A stretch of DNA of 64,000 nucleotides from Streptococcus toyakuensis (GTDB lineage Bacteria > Bacillota > Bacilli > Lactobacillales > Streptococcaceae): the NCBI RefSeq assembly GCF_024346585.1, contig NZ_AP024523.1:124001-188000 (forward strand), given 5' to 3'. A model generated the notes under the pieces. That model did not search any database, had not been told where the DNA came from, and saw only the letters and a list, made by a program, of their open reading frames with translations. Numbering within the stretch: the stretch's first letter is position 1; every line of letters starts with the position of its first letter. Below, piece by piece: positions 24,355 through 35,294 of the stretch. Made by a program: the position numbers and the translations under genes.

Positions 24355-25273
24355 GCGGTGGCGCTATTATCTGCGCCGCTTTGCTCATCAGATAAAAATT
24401 TTACGTGTCTTACAAAGCATCTCTCGCGAAAAATATGATGAGAAGATTTCGGCCTCTCTGGTCTATGGTTTTTTATCAGCAGTAGCGGTCAATTTCTTTT
24501 TCCAACCAGGGCATGTGTATTCGAGTGGTGCGACAGGTCTGGCACAGATTATCTCTGCCTTGAGTAATCACTGGTTTGGTTTTCATATTCCGATTTCGCT
24601 GACCTTCTACGCCATTAATTTTCCTTTGATGGTCTTGGCTTGGTATCAGATTGGCCATAAGTTCACCGTCTTTACCTTTATCACGGTATCCATGAGTTCC
24701 TTCTTTATCCAGTTTGTCCCTGTAGCAACCTTGACGGAGGATCCCATTATCAATGCCCTTTTTGGGGGTGTTGTCATGGGTTTGGGGATTGGTTTTGCTC
24801 TTCGCAACAATATCTCCAGTGGTGGGACCGATATCGTCAGTCTGACCATTCGCAAGAAGACGGGTAAGAATGTTGGTAGTATTTCTTTCTTGGTAAATGG
24901 GACCATCATGCTGATAGCTGGTTTGACCTTTGGTTGGAAATACGCTCTCTACTCTATGATTACCATCTTTGTCTCTAGCCGTGTAACAGATGTAGTCTTT
25001 ACCAAGCAAAAACGCATGCAGGCCATGATTGTGACCAATCATCCAGACAAGGTTATTGAAAAAATACATAAAAAATTGCACCGCGGAGCAACCATGATCC
25101 ACGATGCAGAAGGAACCTATAATCACGAAAGAAAGGCAGTTTTAATCACTGTCATTACACGTGCAGAGTTTAATGAATTTAAACAGATTATGAAACAGGT
25201 GGATCCAGGCGCCTTTGTCTCTGTATCTGAGAATGTTCATATTCTGGGACGATTCGTTGAAACAGAAAATTAG
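24332..25273 (+). CDS. YitT-family membrane protein (DUF161/DUF2179)
   Basis: A 313-residue protein with a basic N-terminus, five or six hydrophobic segments (about 40-215) containing the glycine-rich [14 protein letters not shown] signature, and a soluble DUF2179 domain (about 220-305). Transport function is assumed for the family but not defined. It overlaps the end of aspS by 23 bases and has only a weak ribosome site (GAAGAAG), so translation probably depends on aspS. Confidence 0.88.
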   Translation: MKQAKRIKRWRYYLRRFAHQIKILRVLQSISREKYDEKISASLVYGFLSAVAVNFFFQPGHVYSSGATGLAQIISALSNHWFGFHIPISLTFYAINFPLMVLAWYQIGHKFTVFTFITVSMSSFFIQFVPVATLTEDPIINALFGGVVMGLGIGFALRNNISSGGTDIVSLTIRKKTGKNVGSISFLVNGTIMLIAGLTFGWKYALYSMITIFVSSRVTDVVFTKQKRMQAMIVTNHPDKVIEKIHKKLHRGATMIHDAEGTYNHERKAVLITVITRAEFNEFKQIMKQVDPGAFVSVSENVHILGRFVETEN

Positions 25274-25281
25274 TAACCAAA

Positions 25282-25309
25282 AAACCAGCTCGAGCTGGTT
25301 TTTATTTTT
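25282..25309. terminator. Terminator between yitT-type gene and malR
   Basis: A 20-base perfect palindrome, AAACCAGCTCGAGCTGGTTT, with T-runs on both strands, serving the convergent genes. Confidence 0.9.
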
Positions 25310-26288
25310 CGATAATTTTGTGGGCAATCAACTGACGGTAACAAATTTGTTTATTGCTTTTAGCATCGCTGATAATCTGGAGGATAGTTTCAAAGGAAAC
25401 ACGACCAAGCTCCAAACTATTGATATCGACATAGGCTGCCAAGTTTAGCTTGGGATTGACTGAGTCGAAGCTGAGGACAGGGACATCCAGTTGGTGTTTT
25501 GCGATGTAATCACAGATCCCTGCAGCAAGGAGACTATCAGTTGTAATGATAGCATCAATCTGTGGGTCATGCTGAAAGAGGAGTTGGCTAAACTGATATC
25601 CTTTTTCCTCTAGGAATTCATTTGCAAAGTAGGTCAGATTTCCGTCCATAGGCAGTTGGTAATGTTTAAGCGCCTGTTCATAGCCTGTTAAACGGTCTTT
25701 GGTCACGAAGAGCTTTTTACTTCCTCCGATAAAGGCAATGCGTTTGCAGCCTTTTTTGATAAAATATTCGGTTGCATCAAAACCAGCTTGGACATTGTCA
25801 TTGTCAACAAGAGGGATAAAGGGTGAAATGGATTTTCCTAGGATGAGGAAGGGGAACTGCTCATCAGCAACTAGTTTGACCAAGGGATCTTCCTCTTCGG
25901 CATAAAGGAAAATCAAACCATCCACACGTTTACCGTAAACCATCTGTGAAATCGCTTTAAGTCGCTCTTTTTCATCTTTACCTGTTGCAATCTGAATAGC
26001 ATAGTGGTTTTCAGAAGCGACTTGAGCGATACCACGGAGGACAGATGGGAAGAAGGGATTTTGATAGAAGGCGTCTGAGTCGTCAGGAAGGACCAAGCCG
26101 ATAACTTGGGTATAACTACTTACCAAGCTACGAGCGTTGAGGTTGGGGTGGTAATTGAGCTCCTTCATAGCCTTGCGAACGCGTTTTTTAGTTTCGTCGC
26201 TAATGGTTGATTTATTTTGAATAACACGGGTTACGGTTGAAGGTGAAACACCAGCAGCCTTGGCCACATCTTTAATCGTAACGGGCAT
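25302..26288 (-). CDS. malR: Maltose operon repressor, LacI family
   Basis: A 328-residue LacI/GalR regulator. It has an N-terminal HTH (VTIKDVAKAAGVSPSTVTRV), hinge helix (LNYHPNLNARSLV) and periplasmic-binding-like effector domain. Its position after malA and beside the malX/malQ operators identifies it as MalR, which represses maltodextrin genes until maltose or maltodextrin is present. Its likely operators are the ACGCAAACGTTT palindromes at 30806 and 31190. It is co-transcribed with malA, 9 bases upstream. Confidence 0.93.
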   Translation of the reverse strand: MPVTIKDVAKAAGVSPSTVTRVIQNKSTISDETKKRVRKAMKELNYHPNLNARSLVSSYTQVIGLVLPDDSDAFYQNPFFPSVLRGIAQVASENHYAIQIATGKDEKERLKAISQMVYGKRVDGLIFLYAEEEDPLVKLVADEQFPFLILGKSISPFIPLVDNDNVQAGFDATEYFIKKGCKRIAFIGGSKKLFVTKDRLTGYEQALKHYQLPMDGNLTYFANEFLEEKGYQFSQLLFQHDPQIDAIITTDSLLAAGICDYIAKHQLDVPVLSFDSVNPKLNLAAYVDINSLELGRVSFETILQIISDAKSNKQICYRQLIAHKIIEK

Positions 26289-26297
26289 AAAAATCTC

Positions 26298-27098
26298 CTA
26301 TTTATGATAATCTGGATCACGGAAATGCGTTTTATAAAAAATAGTGACCAGATATAGAACAAAAAGAATGTTTTGTATAGTGATGAGGGTTGTCATATTT
26401 TGGCCAAATAATCCCAAAATAAGTGTAATCAGAGTTGGTAATCCTAAACAGTTCAAGATAAAATGGTAGCACTCTTTAAAGGTCCTAAATGAAAAGAGGC
26501 GTGATTTCTTAGTGATATAGAGGAGAAGACTCGCTCCTAGAGAGACGATAAAGAAATTCAAACCAAAGAGGAAGCTCGCACCGAGAACTAGAAAGAGACT
26601 GATATAGACACGATTCTGCTGGTACCAGTCTTTAGAAATGGCTTGGGTCAAGCTGTCTTTACTTTTGAAACTCTCAGTCTGAATCGCTCGGTAAGAGATA
26701 CGGGTCAGCTCTTTACTTTCCTTGCTGATGACTAGCTCATTCGTATCGAAATGCAGTTGCAAGTTCTTAGGTAATTCCTTGCTTTGACTTGGACCGATCA
26801 CAATAGAAGGGGCTTGACTAGCTGTTCCTGTATAAGTTAATTTGCCATCAACAATTGTAGCGTGTTCAGAGAGATCCTGTACAACCTTATCTGTCAATGG
26901 TTCATAGACATTATCGATAAAGGTTTCTAGCGGATAAGTCTCCTGTGAGCTGTTTTGGATGGCAATAGGTACCATAGATAAGCTGATAAGGAAGATACTG
27001 GTAAAGAGAAGCTGAAACCAGTTGAGTCCGAAACGTTTGGACAGGGGCTTACGAAATCCCCAAATACTTGAAAAATATGAAAATGGATATGGAAGCAT
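26298..27098 (-). CDS. malA: MalA maltose-locus membrane protein (DUF1189)
   Basis: A 266-residue membrane protein. There is one hydrophobic segment near residues 28-48, a large extracellular loop (about 50-165), then three or four more segments. It belongs to DUF1189, and its place between malD and malR is that of pneumococcal malA. The function is not established. It is transcribed with malR from its own promoter at 27136-27164. Confidence 0.88.
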   Translation of the reverse strand: MLPYPFSYFSSIWGFRKPLSKRFGLNWFQLLFTSIFLISLSMVPIAIQNSSQETYPLETFIDNVYEPLTDKVVQDLSEHATIVDGKLTYTGTASQAPSIVIGPSQSKELPKNLQLHFDTNELVISKESKELTRISYRAIQTESFKSKDSLTQAISKDWYQQNRVYISLFLVLGASFLFGLNFFIVSLGASLLLYITKKSRLFSFRTFKECYHFILNCLGLPTLITLILGLFGQNMTTLITIQNILFVLYLVTIFYKTHFRDPDYHK

Positions 27099-27135
27099 TT
27101 GTATCTTTCTAAAAGGTGTTTTCTATATGAGTATT

Positions 27136-27164
27136 ATTATATAGAGAAATGTACTTTATTTCAA
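27136..27164 (-). promoter_or_regulatory. malA-malR promoter
   Basis: On the minus strand TTGAAA (27164-27159), 17 bases, TATAAT (27141-27136), about 40 bases upstream of malA. No MalR-type palindrome overlaps it. Confidence 0.75.
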
Positions 27165-27222
27165 GTCTAGGAGACAAATTGCTTGCTACAAGGATATTTT
27201 TACAGTAACAAGTTTTAAAATG

Positions 27223-27261
27223 AAAAAGGGTGGCGGGGATATATTATCCCTTGTCGCCACC
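27223..27261 (-). terminator. Terminator after malX-malC-malD
   Basis: On the minus strand GGTGGCG (27261-27255) pairs with CGCCACC (27235-27229), with a further AAGGGATA/TATCCCC pairing inside, then five T residues. The 5' arm is formed by the last codons of malD. Confidence 0.8.
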
Positions 27262-28086
27262 ACTTGTAAGTCCTGAAACAAAGTTCTTTTGTAGGAAGAA
27301 GAAGAGAATACAGATTGGAAGGGCGATGAGGATAGCACCTGCTGAGAAGTAGGCAATCTTCAAGTTCTTCGCATTGTTGACGAAGGTTTGGAGACCAACG
27401 GCAACAGTAAAGTATTCTTTCTCACGAAGCAAGAAACTAGAGAGGATGTAGTCCCCGAAAGGTCCCATGAAGGCCCAGAGAGCTTGTACGGCAACCATTG
27501 GGCGAACAAGTGGAAGAACAATTTGCCAGAAGCGACGGAAGTGTCCTGCACCGTCTAGTTTTGCAGATTCGTCTAGAGACATTGGCACTGTATCGAAGTA
27601 GCCTTTCATGAGCCAAGCATTCATCGGGATACCACCACCAACGTATAGGAAGATGAGGAACCAGCTGTGGTTAAGGGCGTTCAACATAAGCGCCATAACG
27701 AAGAAGGCTGTCAAAGCGGCCATGGTTGGCACCATTTGGATAATCAAGAAGAAGACCAAACTTTGTTTACGAGCCAAGAAGTTGTAACGGCTGTAGGCAT
27801 AACCAGCAAGTACGATAATACTTGTTTGAACTGCCATGGTAACCAAGGCGATGATCAAGGTATTGAGATACCATGTACCGTATAGGGTTTCAGTAAAGAG
27901 TCCTTTAAAGTTATCAAAATTGAAGTTGATGTTCGTATCGAGTTTAAAGGCTGCGACGTTACCTGCTTTAAAGGCTGACATGATGGTAATCAATAGTGGA
28001 TAGATGATGATAATTGATAGGCCGATCAAGTAGAGATAAGTAAGGGTTTGAGTCAGTCTACGTTTGAGTTTAATTGAGTTATTCAT
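27244..28086 (-). CDS. malD: Maltodextrin ABC transporter permease MalD
   Basis: A 280-residue inner-membrane subunit with six hydrophobic segments and the EAA-type loop ([27 protein letters not shown]), where the ATPase docks; it corresponds to MalG. The start at 28086 is chosen because GGAGG lies 10 bases upstream and only one base separates it from the malC stop. With MalX and MalC it imports maltotriose and longer maltodextrins. No ATPase gene is present, so it presumably uses the shared ATPase MsmK encoded elsewhere (known for this system). Confidence 0.95.
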   Translation of the reverse strand: MNNSIKLKRRLTQTLTYLYLIGLSIIIIYPLLITIMSAFKAGNVAAFKLDTNINFNFDNFKGLFTETLYGTWYLNTLIIALVTMAVQTSIIVLAGYAYSRYNFLARKQSLVFFLIIQMVPTMAALTAFFVMALMLNALNHSWFLIFLYVGGGIPMNAWLMKGYFDTVPMSLDESAKLDGAGHFRRFWQIVLPLVRPMVAVQALWAFMGPFGDYILSSFLLREKEYFTVAVGLQTFVNNAKNLKIAYFSAGAILIALPICILFFFLQKNFVSGLTSGGDKG

Positions 28087-28087
28087 C

Positions 28088-29380
28088 TTAGACGTCCTCC
28101 ATATCAAATGCGTGTAGTTTCTTGAATGCGATCATAGAGATTGAGATGACAATGATAGAGATAATCAAGGTAACAGCTGCCGCCATTGAGTATTGAGGAG
28201 ATGTACCTGTTGTCAAACGGTAGATCCATGAGATCAAGATATCAGTTGAACCAGCTCCACCACCGACACTACCAGGTCCTCCACCATTGAAGAGGTACAT
28301 GATAGAGAAGTTGTTAAAGTTGAAGGTGTATTGACTGATCAAAGTAGGTGCCGCAACAGCTAAGATCATTGGGAAAGTGATGTTGCGGAATTTTTGCCAA
28401 GCATTGGCACCATCAATATAAGCTGCTTCGTAAAGGTCGTTAGGAATAGATTGCAAGATACCCAAAGTCAAAACGTAGATGTATGGGAATCCAAGCCAAC
28501 CTTGCATCATAATCAAGGCAATCTTAGTCCAAGTTGGGTCTGTTTTCCAAGGAATAAGAGCACCATCAAGGAAAGGAAGGAATTTAGCCAAGATTGGCAA
28601 TACTTGAGTGTTGATAGCACCAACACTATCGTTAAACATGTTTGAGAATGTCAAGATAGTGATGAAGGCTGGAACAGCCCAAGGAAGAAGGAAAATAACA
28701 CCAAAGATACGTTTTCCTTTGATAAATGGTTGGTTAGCAATGATAGCTGTGAAGATACCAATCACGATCTGTAAAGTTGAGGCAGATAAAGCCCAAATGA
28801 TAGTCCAAGAAAGAACGGCACCAAAGGCTGAACGGAAGGTACTCAAGCTCCAGATGTTTGTGAAGTTAGTTAAACCAACCCAGTCCAACAATTTGTTTGG
28901 TGGCAAGTGTTGGAAGTCATAGTTGGTAAAGGCAATCATCAAGGTTACGATAACTGGGAAGATAATCGCAAAAGTCATGGCAACATAAGATGGAATGATC
29001 AAGAGGTAAGGGAAGCCATTTTCATAGATTCCTTTGACCATTTCTTTAAAAGTAAGAGCTACTGGTATGCCATTGTTAATGTGTTTAGCAGTTGTATGTG
29101 CATCCTTGATATTTGCGAAATAAAAGAGTACATAAACGACTACAAAGATTAAATGGAAGGCACCACGAATCAGCATAAAGAGGGAATTATCACGACCTGG
29201 TTTGTCACCAAGAGTGATAAGATTGCTCAATTCAGGGGCTGCAAGTGCTAGGAAGTAGAGGACAAATACAAGGGTTACACCAAGGAAGATAAAACCTTTG
29301 GCTTTTTGTTTATTGTAAATCTGTCCTAACCCAGGAATGATAGACAGCAGGGCTGCTTTACTAGGTTGTTGCTTTTCCAT
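28088..29380 (-). CDS. malC: Maltodextrin ABC transporter permease MalC
   Basis: A 430-residue permease corresponding to MalF, with about eight hydrophobic segments and the EAA loop ([26 protein letters not shown]). The N-terminal [22 protein letters not shown] segment is characteristic of streptococcal MalC. The start at 29380 fits AAAGGAG 5 bases upstream, better than an upstream ATG whose codon lies inside that same ribosome site. It lies between malX and malD in one operon. Confidence 0.95.
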   Translation of the reverse strand: MEKQQPSKAALLSIIPGLGQIYNKQKAKGFIFLGVTLVFVLYFLALAAPELSNLITLGDKPGRDNSLFMLIRGAFHLIFVVVYVLFYFANIKDAHTTAKHINNGIPVALTFKEMVKGIYENGFPYLLIIPSYVAMTFAIIFPVIVTLMIAFTNYDFQHLPPNKLLDWVGLTNFTNIWSLSTFRSAFGAVLSWTIIWALSASTLQIVIGIFTAIIANQPFIKGKRIFGVIFLLPWAVPAFITILTFSNMFNDSVGAINTQVLPILAKFLPFLDGALIPWKTDPTWTKIALIMMQGWLGFPYIYVLTLGILQSIPNDLYEAAYIDGANAWQKFRNITFPMILAVAAPTLISQYTFNFNNFSIMYLFNGGGPGSVGGGAGSTDILISWIYRLTTGTSPQYSMAAAVTLIISIIVISISMIAFKKLHAFDMEDV

Positions 29381-29452
29381 AATAACTCCTTTCATAGGAT
29401 ACTGGTTTCTAGTTAAAACCCAAACTATATATGTTTTCTATTGATAAATTCA

Positions 29453-29479
29453 AAGGGGGATTTGAATTCCACCCCCCTT
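29453..29479 (-). terminator. Intercistronic hairpin between malX and malC
   Basis: AAGGGGG/CCCCCTT arms form a GC-rich stem in the gap after malX. On the minus strand it is followed by TTTGAATTT rather than a full T-run. It probably allows partial read-through or protects the malX mRNA end, giving more binding protein than permease. Confidence 0.6.
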
Positions 29480-29491
29480 GAACAAATTTTT

Positions 29492-30763
29492 TTATTCACC
29501 AAATTTTTGTTTGATTGTTTCTTTGATCAATGTTACAGCATCGTTAGCAGCTGTTTTCGCATCTTTCTTACCACTTACAGCATCGAAGAGCATATTTTTC
29601 GCTGGATCCCAAACTGCAGACATTTGAGAGATGTTTGGCATTGGTTGAGCGTTCTTGAACTGTTTGATAACAGCTGTTGTCAACTCATCGTTTTTACCTT
29701 CAGCGTATGAACGAGCCTCAGTGTTAGCTGGGATTTCGTTAGTTTTATCGTATAATACTTTTTGTTGTTCAGTTGAAACAAGGAAGTCTACAAATTTTTG
29801 AGAAGCTTCAAGGTTCTTAGTGGCTTGAGGGATGACCCAAGCTTTACCACCACCGAAGGCAGCATATTCTTTTCCATTTGGAAGAGTAGGGATAGTCGCA
29901 ACACCGTAGTTTACTTTAGCATCTTTAAAGGCTTGAGCTTTCCAAGGTCCGTCGATGATAGCAGCTGTTTTACCTTCTTGGAAATGAGTTTGAATTAAGT
30001 TTCCAGAACCTTCTGTATCTTGCATACCTTTAGGCCATTTTTCATACCAAGATTTAGCGTAGTTGATACCTGTAATTGAACCTTCGTTTGCAAGACCGAT
30101 ATCTTTAGGATTTTTACCGTTATCGCCAAATACATAAGCTCCGTTACCAGCAAGAAGTCCGTATGCATAGTAGAAGTTTGTCCAGTCAGCTAGGAAGGCA
30201 GTAGTTTTGCCGTCTTCACCAGCGAAGGCATATTTGCTATCTTTAGCAAGGTTTTCTAAGTCAGCAAAAGTTTTTGGAGCTTCTTTTATCAAGTCTTTGT
30301 TGTAGTACATAACTAGTGACTCGATAACGGCTGGAGCACCGTAAACTTTACCGTCAGCAGCTGTTACAAGAGATTTAGTTTTATCATCTGTTTTAGCGCT
30401 GTCGCTCAATTTCACTTCTGAAAGTTGTCCGTCAGTACCGAGGCTACCTACACGGTCGTATGGAGCCATCATAATGTCAGGGACATTACCAGATTGGTTG
30501 TCAAGAGAAAGTTTATCAAGACCTCCTAGAGCATCACCAGTTTTAAGAGTGACTTTTACTCCAGTTTCTTTTTCATAAGCTTTAGCAACTTCTTCAATAT
30601 AGCTCTTATATCCCTCGTCTACATATACAGTGAGTTCTTTCGCTTCAGATGAACCAGAAGCAGCAGGTTTATCAGCAGTTTTGCTTCCGCAAGCTACCAA
30701 AAGCAAGCTAGCGAGTGTAGCAGTTCCAAGCACAGCAGCGCTCTTCATGAATTTAGATGACAT
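29492..30763 (-). CDS. malX: Maltodextrin-binding lipoprotein MalX
   Basis: A 423-residue solute-binding lipoprotein. The signal peptide ends in the lipobox LLVAC with C25 as the lipidated residue, followed by a low-complexity linker and a family 1 extracellular solute-binding domain starting ELTVYVDEGYK. It captures maltodextrins for MalC-MalD. AGGAGG precedes the ATG. It is the first gene of the minus-strand transport operon, controlled by the promoter at 30832-30860 and the operator at 30803-30820. Confidence 0.96.
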   Translation of the reverse strand: MSSKFMKSAAVLGTATLASLLLVACGSKTADKPAASGSSEAKELTVYVDEGYKSYIEEVAKAYEKETGVKVTLKTGDALGGLDKLSLDNQSGNVPDIMMAPYDRVGSLGTDGQLSEVKLSDSAKTDDKTKSLVTAADGKVYGAPAVIESLVMYYNKDLIKEAPKTFADLENLAKDSKYAFAGEDGKTTAFLADWTNFYYAYGLLAGNGAYVFGDNGKNPKDIGLANEGSITGINYAKSWYEKWPKGMQDTEGSGNLIQTHFQEGKTAAIIDGPWKAQAFKDAKVNYGVATIPTLPNGKEYAAFGGGKAWVIPQATKNLEASQKFVDFLVSTEQQKVLYDKTNEIPANTEARSYAEGKNDELTTAVIKQFKNAQPMPNISQMSAVWDPAKNMLFDAVSGKKDAKTAANDAVTLIKETIKQKFGE

Positions 30764-30802
30764 AGTGTATTCCTCCTAAAGAATAACAAATTTTATAATG
30801 AG

Positions 30803-30820
30803 GAAACGCAAACGTTTTCC
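30803..30820. promoter_or_regulatory. MalR operator at malX
   Basis: The palindrome-like GGAAACGCAAACGTTTTCC contains the core ACGCAAACGTTT (30806-30817) and lies just downstream of the malX -10, where a bound repressor would block the start of transcription. Confidence 0.8.
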
Positions 30821-30831
30821 TTTATGGGACT

Positions 30832-30860
30832 AGTATAGCACAAATAGAAAACGGTTGCAA
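30832..30860 (-). promoter_or_regulatory. malX promoter (PX)
   Basis: On the minus strand TTGCAA (30860-30855), 17 bases, TATACT (30837-30832) with an extended TGC. A cre-like TGCAACCGTTTTCT overlaps the -35, so carbon catabolite repression is also likely. Between 30861 and 31153 there is no gene; further cre-like words occur at 30899-30911 (GGTAAGCGTTTTA) and 30974-30987. Confidence 0.85.
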
Positions 30861-31153
30861 GTGTTTTTTGTAAAAATTTTAAAAAAATTTCACGGAAAGG
30901 GTAAGCGTTTTATTTGCTTATAATAGAAGAAAAGTTAGAAAATATATTTTCATGATTTTACTGAAATTATTTAGGGAAACGATTGCCTAGATTTTGAACA
31001 AAAAATAAATTGATCTAGACCAAAGATAGGCTAAGTTGAGCCTTCTATTTGTAGTTGAAGAAGATTTTGTAAATAGAAAAGGAAAATGTATATGTATACA
31101 TAAAGAAGGACAAGTTTTTTTAAAAAAATAATCAAAAAGTTTCTTAAAAACGC

Positions 31154-31182
31154 TTGCATTTGTCGGGGAAATACGCTATAAT
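31154..31182 (+). promoter_or_regulatory. malQ-malP promoter (PM)
   Basis: TTGCAT (31154-31159), 17 bases, TATAAT (31177-31182). Transcription should start near 31189, at the edge of the operator. Confidence 0.88.
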
Positions 31183-31189
31183 TATCTTA

Positions 31190-31204
31190 ACGCAAACGTT
31201 TGCG
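31190..31204. promoter_or_regulatory. MalR operator at malQ
   Basis: The perfect 14-base palindrome CGCAAACGTTTGCG (31191-31204) lies at the expected transcription start of malQ. It is the strongest of the three ACGCAAACGTTT sites in the window. Confidence 0.85.
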
Positions 31205-31248
31205 CCCAAAAATGAAAATTTAAACTACAAATACACGAGGTGTTGTTT

Positions 31249-32766
31249 ATGAAAAAACGTCAAAGTGGTGTGTTGATGCACATCTCTTCTCTTCCAGGAG
31301 CTTACGGAATCGGATCATTTGGTAAAAGTGCTTACGACTTCGTTGATTTCTTGGTTCGTACCAAACAACGTTACTGGCAAATCCTTCCATTAGGAACAAC
31401 TAGTTACGGAGATTCTCCTTACCAATCTTTCTCAGCCTTCGCAGGGAACACTCATTTTATCGATTTGGATATCTTGGTGGAGCAAGGTTTGTTGGAAGCA
31501 AGTGACCTTGAAGGAGTTGACTTTGGTAGCGATGCGTCTGAAGTTGACTATGCTAAAATCTACTATGCACGTCGTCCTCTTTTAGAAAAAGCGGTGAAAC
31601 GTTTCTTTGAGGTCGGAGATGTTAAAGATTTTGAGAAATTTGCTCAAGACAACCAATCATGGCTTGAGCTCTTTGCTGAGTATATGGCTATTAAAGAGCA
31701 TTTTGACAATCTTGCTTGGACAGAATGGCCAGATGCAGATGCTCGTGCTCGTAAAGCTTCAGCACTTGAAAGCTACCGTGAGCAATTGGCAGACAAGTTG
31801 CTTTACCACCGTGTGACTCAATACTTCTTCTTCCAACAATGGTTGAAATTGAAAGCCTACGCTAACGATAACCATATTGAAATCGTTGGGGACATGCCAA
31901 TCTACGTAGCGGAAGATTCAAGCGATATGTGGGCAAATCCACATCTCTTCAAGACAGATGTCAACGGTAAGGCGACTTGCATCGCAGGATGCCCACCAGA
32001 TGAGTTTTCTGCAACTGGTCAGCTTTGGGGTAACCCAATCTATGACTGGGAAGCAATGGACAAAGACGGCTACAAATGGTGGATTGAACGCTTGCGTGAA
32101 AGCTTCAAAATCTACGATATCGTTCGTATCGACCACTTCCGTGGCTTCGAATCTTACTGGGAAATCCCTGCTGGTTCCGATACAGCAGCACCTGGTGAGT
32201 GGGTCAAAGGTCCTGGCTACAAGCTTTTTGCAGCTGTTAAGGAAGAACTTGGTGAGTTAAACATCATCGCTGAAGACCTTGGCTTCATGACAGATGAAGT
32301 TATTGAGTTGCGTGAACGTACTGGATTCCCAGGAATGAAGATTCTTCAATTTGCCTTCAACCCAGAAGACGAAAGTATCGATAGCCCACACTTGGCGCCT
32401 GCTAACTCAGTTATGTATACAGGAACACACGATAACAACACGGTCCTTGGTTGGTACCGTAACGAGATCGATGATGCGACTCGTGAGTACATGGCTCGCT
32501 ATACTAACCGTAAAGAATACGAAACAGTGCCACACGCTATGCTTCGTACAGTCTTTTCATCAGTTAGCTTCATGGCAATTGCAACTATGCAAGATTTGCT
32601 AGAATTGGATGAGACAGCTCGTATGAACTTCCCATCTACCCTTGGTGGAAACTGGTCTTGGCGTATGACTGAAGATCAATTGACACCAGCTGTCGAGGAA
32701 GGTTTGCTTGACTTGACAACAATCTATCGCCGAATCAATGAAAATTTGGTAGAATTAAAGAAATAA
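31249..32766 (+). CDS. malQ: 4-alpha-glucanotransferase (amylomaltase)
   Basis: A 505-residue GH77 enzyme that moves glucan chains between maltodextrins and releases glucose, making chains long enough for the phosphorylase (called malM in pneumococcus). Seen are [16 protein letters not shown] at the N-terminus, the catalytic segment [24 protein letters not shown] and TGTHDNNT. The ATG at 31249 is preferred to a GTG three codons earlier because GAGGTG is then at proper spacing. malP follows after 25 bases. Confidence 0.96.
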   Translation: MKKRQSGVLMHISSLPGAYGIGSFGKSAYDFVDFLVRTKQRYWQILPLGTTSYGDSPYQSFSAFAGNTHFIDLDILVEQGLLEASDLEGVDFGSDASEVDYAKIYYARRPLLEKAVKRFFEVGDVKDFEKFAQDNQSWLELFAEYMAIKEHFDNLAWTEWPDADARARKASALESYREQLADKLLYHRVTQYFFFQQWLKLKAYANDNHIEIVGDMPIYVAEDSSDMWANPHLFKTDVNGKATCIAGCPPDEFSATGQLWGNPIYDWEAMDKDGYKWWIERLRESFKIYDIVRIDHFRGFESYWEIPAGSDTAAPGEWVKGPGYKLFAAVKEELGELNIIAEDLGFMTDEVIELRERTGFPGMKILQFAFNPEDESIDSPHLAPANSVMYTGTHDNNTVLGWYRNEIDDATREYMARYTNRKEYETVPHAMLRTVFSSVSFMAIATMQDLLELDETARMNFPSTLGGNWSWRMTEDQLTPAVEEGLLDLTTIYRRINENLVELKK

Positions 32767-32791
32767 TACAATATCAGGAGACACCTTAAAC

Positions 32792-35050
32792 ATGTTATCA
32801 CTACAAGAATTTGTACAAAATCGTTACAATAAAACCATTGCAGAATGTAGCAATGAAGAGCTTTACCTTGCTCTTCTTAACTACAGCAAGCTTGCAAGCA
32901 GCCAAAAACCAGTTAACACTGGTAAAAAGAAAGTTTACTATATCTCAGCTGAGTTCTTGATTGGTAAACTCTTGTCAAACAACTTGATCAACCTTGGTCT
33001 TTACGACGATGTCAAAAAAGAACTTGCTGCTGCAGGTAAAGACTTGATCGAAGTTGAAGAAGTTGAATTGGAACCATCTCTTGGTAATGGTGGTTTGGGA
33101 CGTTTGGCTGCCTGCTTTATCGACTCAATTGCGACTCTTGGTTTGAATGGTGACGGTGTTGGTCTTAACTACCACTTTGGTCTTTTCCAACAAGTTCTTA
33201 AAAACAACCAACAAGAAACAATTCCAAATGCATGGTTGACAGAGCAAAACTGGTTGGTTCGCTCAAGCCGTAGCTACCAAGTACCATTTGCAGATTTTAC
33301 TTTGACATCAACTCTTTACGATATTGATGTTACTGGTTATGAAACAGCAACTAAAAACCGCTTGCGTTTGTTTGACTTGGATTCAGTTGATTCTTCTATT
33401 ATTAAAGATGGTATCAACTTTGACAAGACAGATATCGCTCGCAACTTGACTCTTTTCCTTTACCCAGACGATAGCGATAAACAAGGTGAATTGCTCCGTA
33501 TCTTCCAACAATACTTCATGGTTTCAAACGGTGCTCAATTGATCATCGATGAAGCAATCGAAAAAGGAAGCAACTTGCATGACCTTGCTGACTACGCTGT
33601 TGTACAAATCAACGATACTCACCCATCAATGGTTATCCCTGAATTGATCCGTCTTTTGACTGCACGTGGTATCGAGCTTGACGAAGCAATCTCAATCGTT
33701 CGTAGCATGACTGCCTACACTAACCACACAATCCTTGCTGAAGCCCTTGAAAAATGGCCTCTTGAATTCTTGCAAGAAGTGGTTCCTCACTTGGTACCAA
33801 TCATTAAAGAATTGGACCGTCGCGTGAAAGCAGAATACAAAGATCCAGCTGTTCAAATTATCGATGAGAGCGGACGTGTTCACATGGCTCACATGGATAT
33901 CCACTACGGATACAGCGTTAACGGAGTAGCGGCACTTCACACTGAAATCTTGAAAAATTCTGAGTTGAAAGCTTTCTACGACCTTTACCCAGAAAAATTC
34001 AACAACAAAACAAACGGTATCACTTTCCGTCGTTGGCTCATGCATGCTAACCCAAGCTTGTCTCACTACTTGGATGAGATTCTTGGAGACGGTTGGCACC
34101 ATGAAGCAGATGAGCTTGAAAAACTTTTGTCTTATGAAGACAAAGCAGCTGTCAAAGAAAAATTGGAAAGCATCAAGGCTCACAACAAACGTAAATTGGC
34201 TCGTCACTTGAAAGAACACCAAGGTGTAGAAATCAATCCAAACTCTATCTTTGATATCCAAATCAAACGTCTTCACGAGTACAAACGCCAACAAATGAAC
34301 GCTTTGTACGTGATCCACAAATACCTTGACATCAAAGCTGGTAACATCCCTGCTCGTCCAATCACAATCTTATTTGGTGGTAAAGCAGCTCCAGCCTACA
34401 CAATCGCTCAAGATATCATCCACTTGATTCTTTGCATGTCAGAAGTTATTGCTAACGATCCAGCAGTAGCTCCACACTTGCAAGTAGTTATGGTTGAAAA
34501 CTACAACGTTACTGCAGCAAGCTTCCTTATCCCAGCATGTGATATCTCAGAACAAATCTCACTTGCTTCTAAAGAAGCTTCAGGTACTGGTAACATGAAA
34601 TTCATGTTGAACGGAGCTTTGACTCTTGGTACTATGGACGGAGCTAACGTGGAAATCGCTGAGTTGGTTGGCGACGAAAACATCTACATCTTTGGTGAAG
34701 ATTCAGAAACTGTTATCGACCTTTACGCAAAAGCAGCTTACAAATCAAGCGAATTCTACGCTCGTAAAGCTATCAAACCATTGGTTGACTTCATCGTTAG
34801 CGATGCGGTTCTTGCAGCTGGAAACAAAGAGCGCTTGGAACGTCTTTACAATGAATTGATCAACAAAGACTGGTTCATGACTCTTCTTGACTTGGAAGAC
34901 TACATCAAGGTTAAAGAACAAATGTTGGCTGACTACGAAGACCGTGACGCATGGTTGGATAAAGTTATCGTTAACATTTCTAAAGCAGGATTCTTCTCAT
35001 CTGACCGTACAATCGCTCAGTATAACGAAGATATCTGGCACTTGAACTAA
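32792..35050 (+). CDS. malP: Maltodextrin (glycogen/starch) phosphorylase
   Basis: A 752-residue GT35 enzyme that releases glucose-1-phosphate from maltodextrins. The pyridoxal-phosphate lysine lies in the motif [21 protein letters not shown]-terminal [14 protein letters not shown] and [11 protein letters not shown] are conserved. At 752 residues it is the short bacterial form. Second gene of the malQ-malP operon. Codon use is strongly biased, as for abundant proteins. Confidence 0.96.
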   Translation: MLSLQEFVQNRYNKTIAECSNEELYLALLNYSKLASSQKPVNTGKKKVYYISAEFLIGKLLSNNLINLGLYDDVKKELAAAGKDLIEVEEVELEPSLGNGGLGRLAACFIDSIATLGLNGDGVGLNYHFGLFQQVLKNNQQETIPNAWLTEQNWLVRSSRSYQVPFADFTLTSTLYDIDVTGYETATKNRLRLFDLDSVDSSIIKDGINFDKTDIARNLTLFLYPDDSDKQGELLRIFQQYFMVSNGAQLIIDEAIEKGSNLHDLADYAVVQINDTHPSMVIPELIRLLTARGIELDEAISIVRSMTAYTNHTILAEALEKWPLEFLQEVVPHLVPIIKELDRRVKAEYKDPAVQIIDESGRVHMAHMDIHYGYSVNGVAALHTEILKNSELKAFYDLYPEKFNNKTNGITFRRWLMHANPSLSHYLDEILGDGWHHEADELEKLLSYEDKAAVKEKLESIKAHNKRKLARHLKEHQGVEINPNSIFDIQIKRLHEYKRQQMNALYVIHKYLDIKAGNIPARPITILFGGKAAPAYTIAQDIIHLILCMSEVIANDPAVAPHLQVVMVENYNVTAASFLIPACDISEQISLASKEASGTGNMKFMLNGALTLGTMDGANVEIAELVGDENIYIFGEDSETVIDLYAKAAYKSSEFYARKAIKPLVDFIVSDAVLAAGNKERLERLYNELINKDWFMTLLDLEDYIKVKEQMLADYEDRDAWLDKVIVNISKAGFFSSDRTIAQYNEDIWHLN

Positions 35051-35082
35051 GATACAAGATTTATACTAATACACTTTCCTAT

Positions 35083-35114
35083 AAAGCGAATTTCGATTGA
35101 AATTCGCTTTTTTT
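35083..35114 (+). terminator. malQ-malP terminator
   Basis: AAAGCGAATTTC (35083-35094) and GAAATTCGCTTT (35099-35110) form a 12-bp stem with a 4-base loop, then T residues. Confidence 0.95.
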
Positions 35115-35239
35115 GAATGCTGTGGATTTGGGTCAATCTTGTCTAAAAACAGACAAATCCTAGATACAGTGAAGGTTTAGAAATGCTGGTTTTACTGTCT
35201 TTCAGCTTCGAAATCTACTTAAAAATTACCTCATATTTC

Positions 35240-35268
35240 TTGTATTCGCTTACACAAAGTATTATAAT
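35240..35268 (+). promoter_or_regulatory. Promoter of the 68-aa membrane protein gene
   Basis: TTGTAT, 17 bases, TATAAT, followed by AGGAAAGAAGGTG before the start codon. Confidence 0.75.
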
Positions 35269-35294
35269 ATAATTGTAGGAAAGAAGGTGTTTTT

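Noticed and set aside
24476..25126. 216-codon minus-strand frame inside the YitT-type gene
   Set aside because: The plus-strand frame encodes a clear YitT protein; the minus frame is histidine/glutamine-rich noise.
33692..34318. 208-codon minus-strand frame inside malP
   Set aside because: Antisense shadow of a strongly codon-biased gene, with no ribosome site and low-complexity composition.
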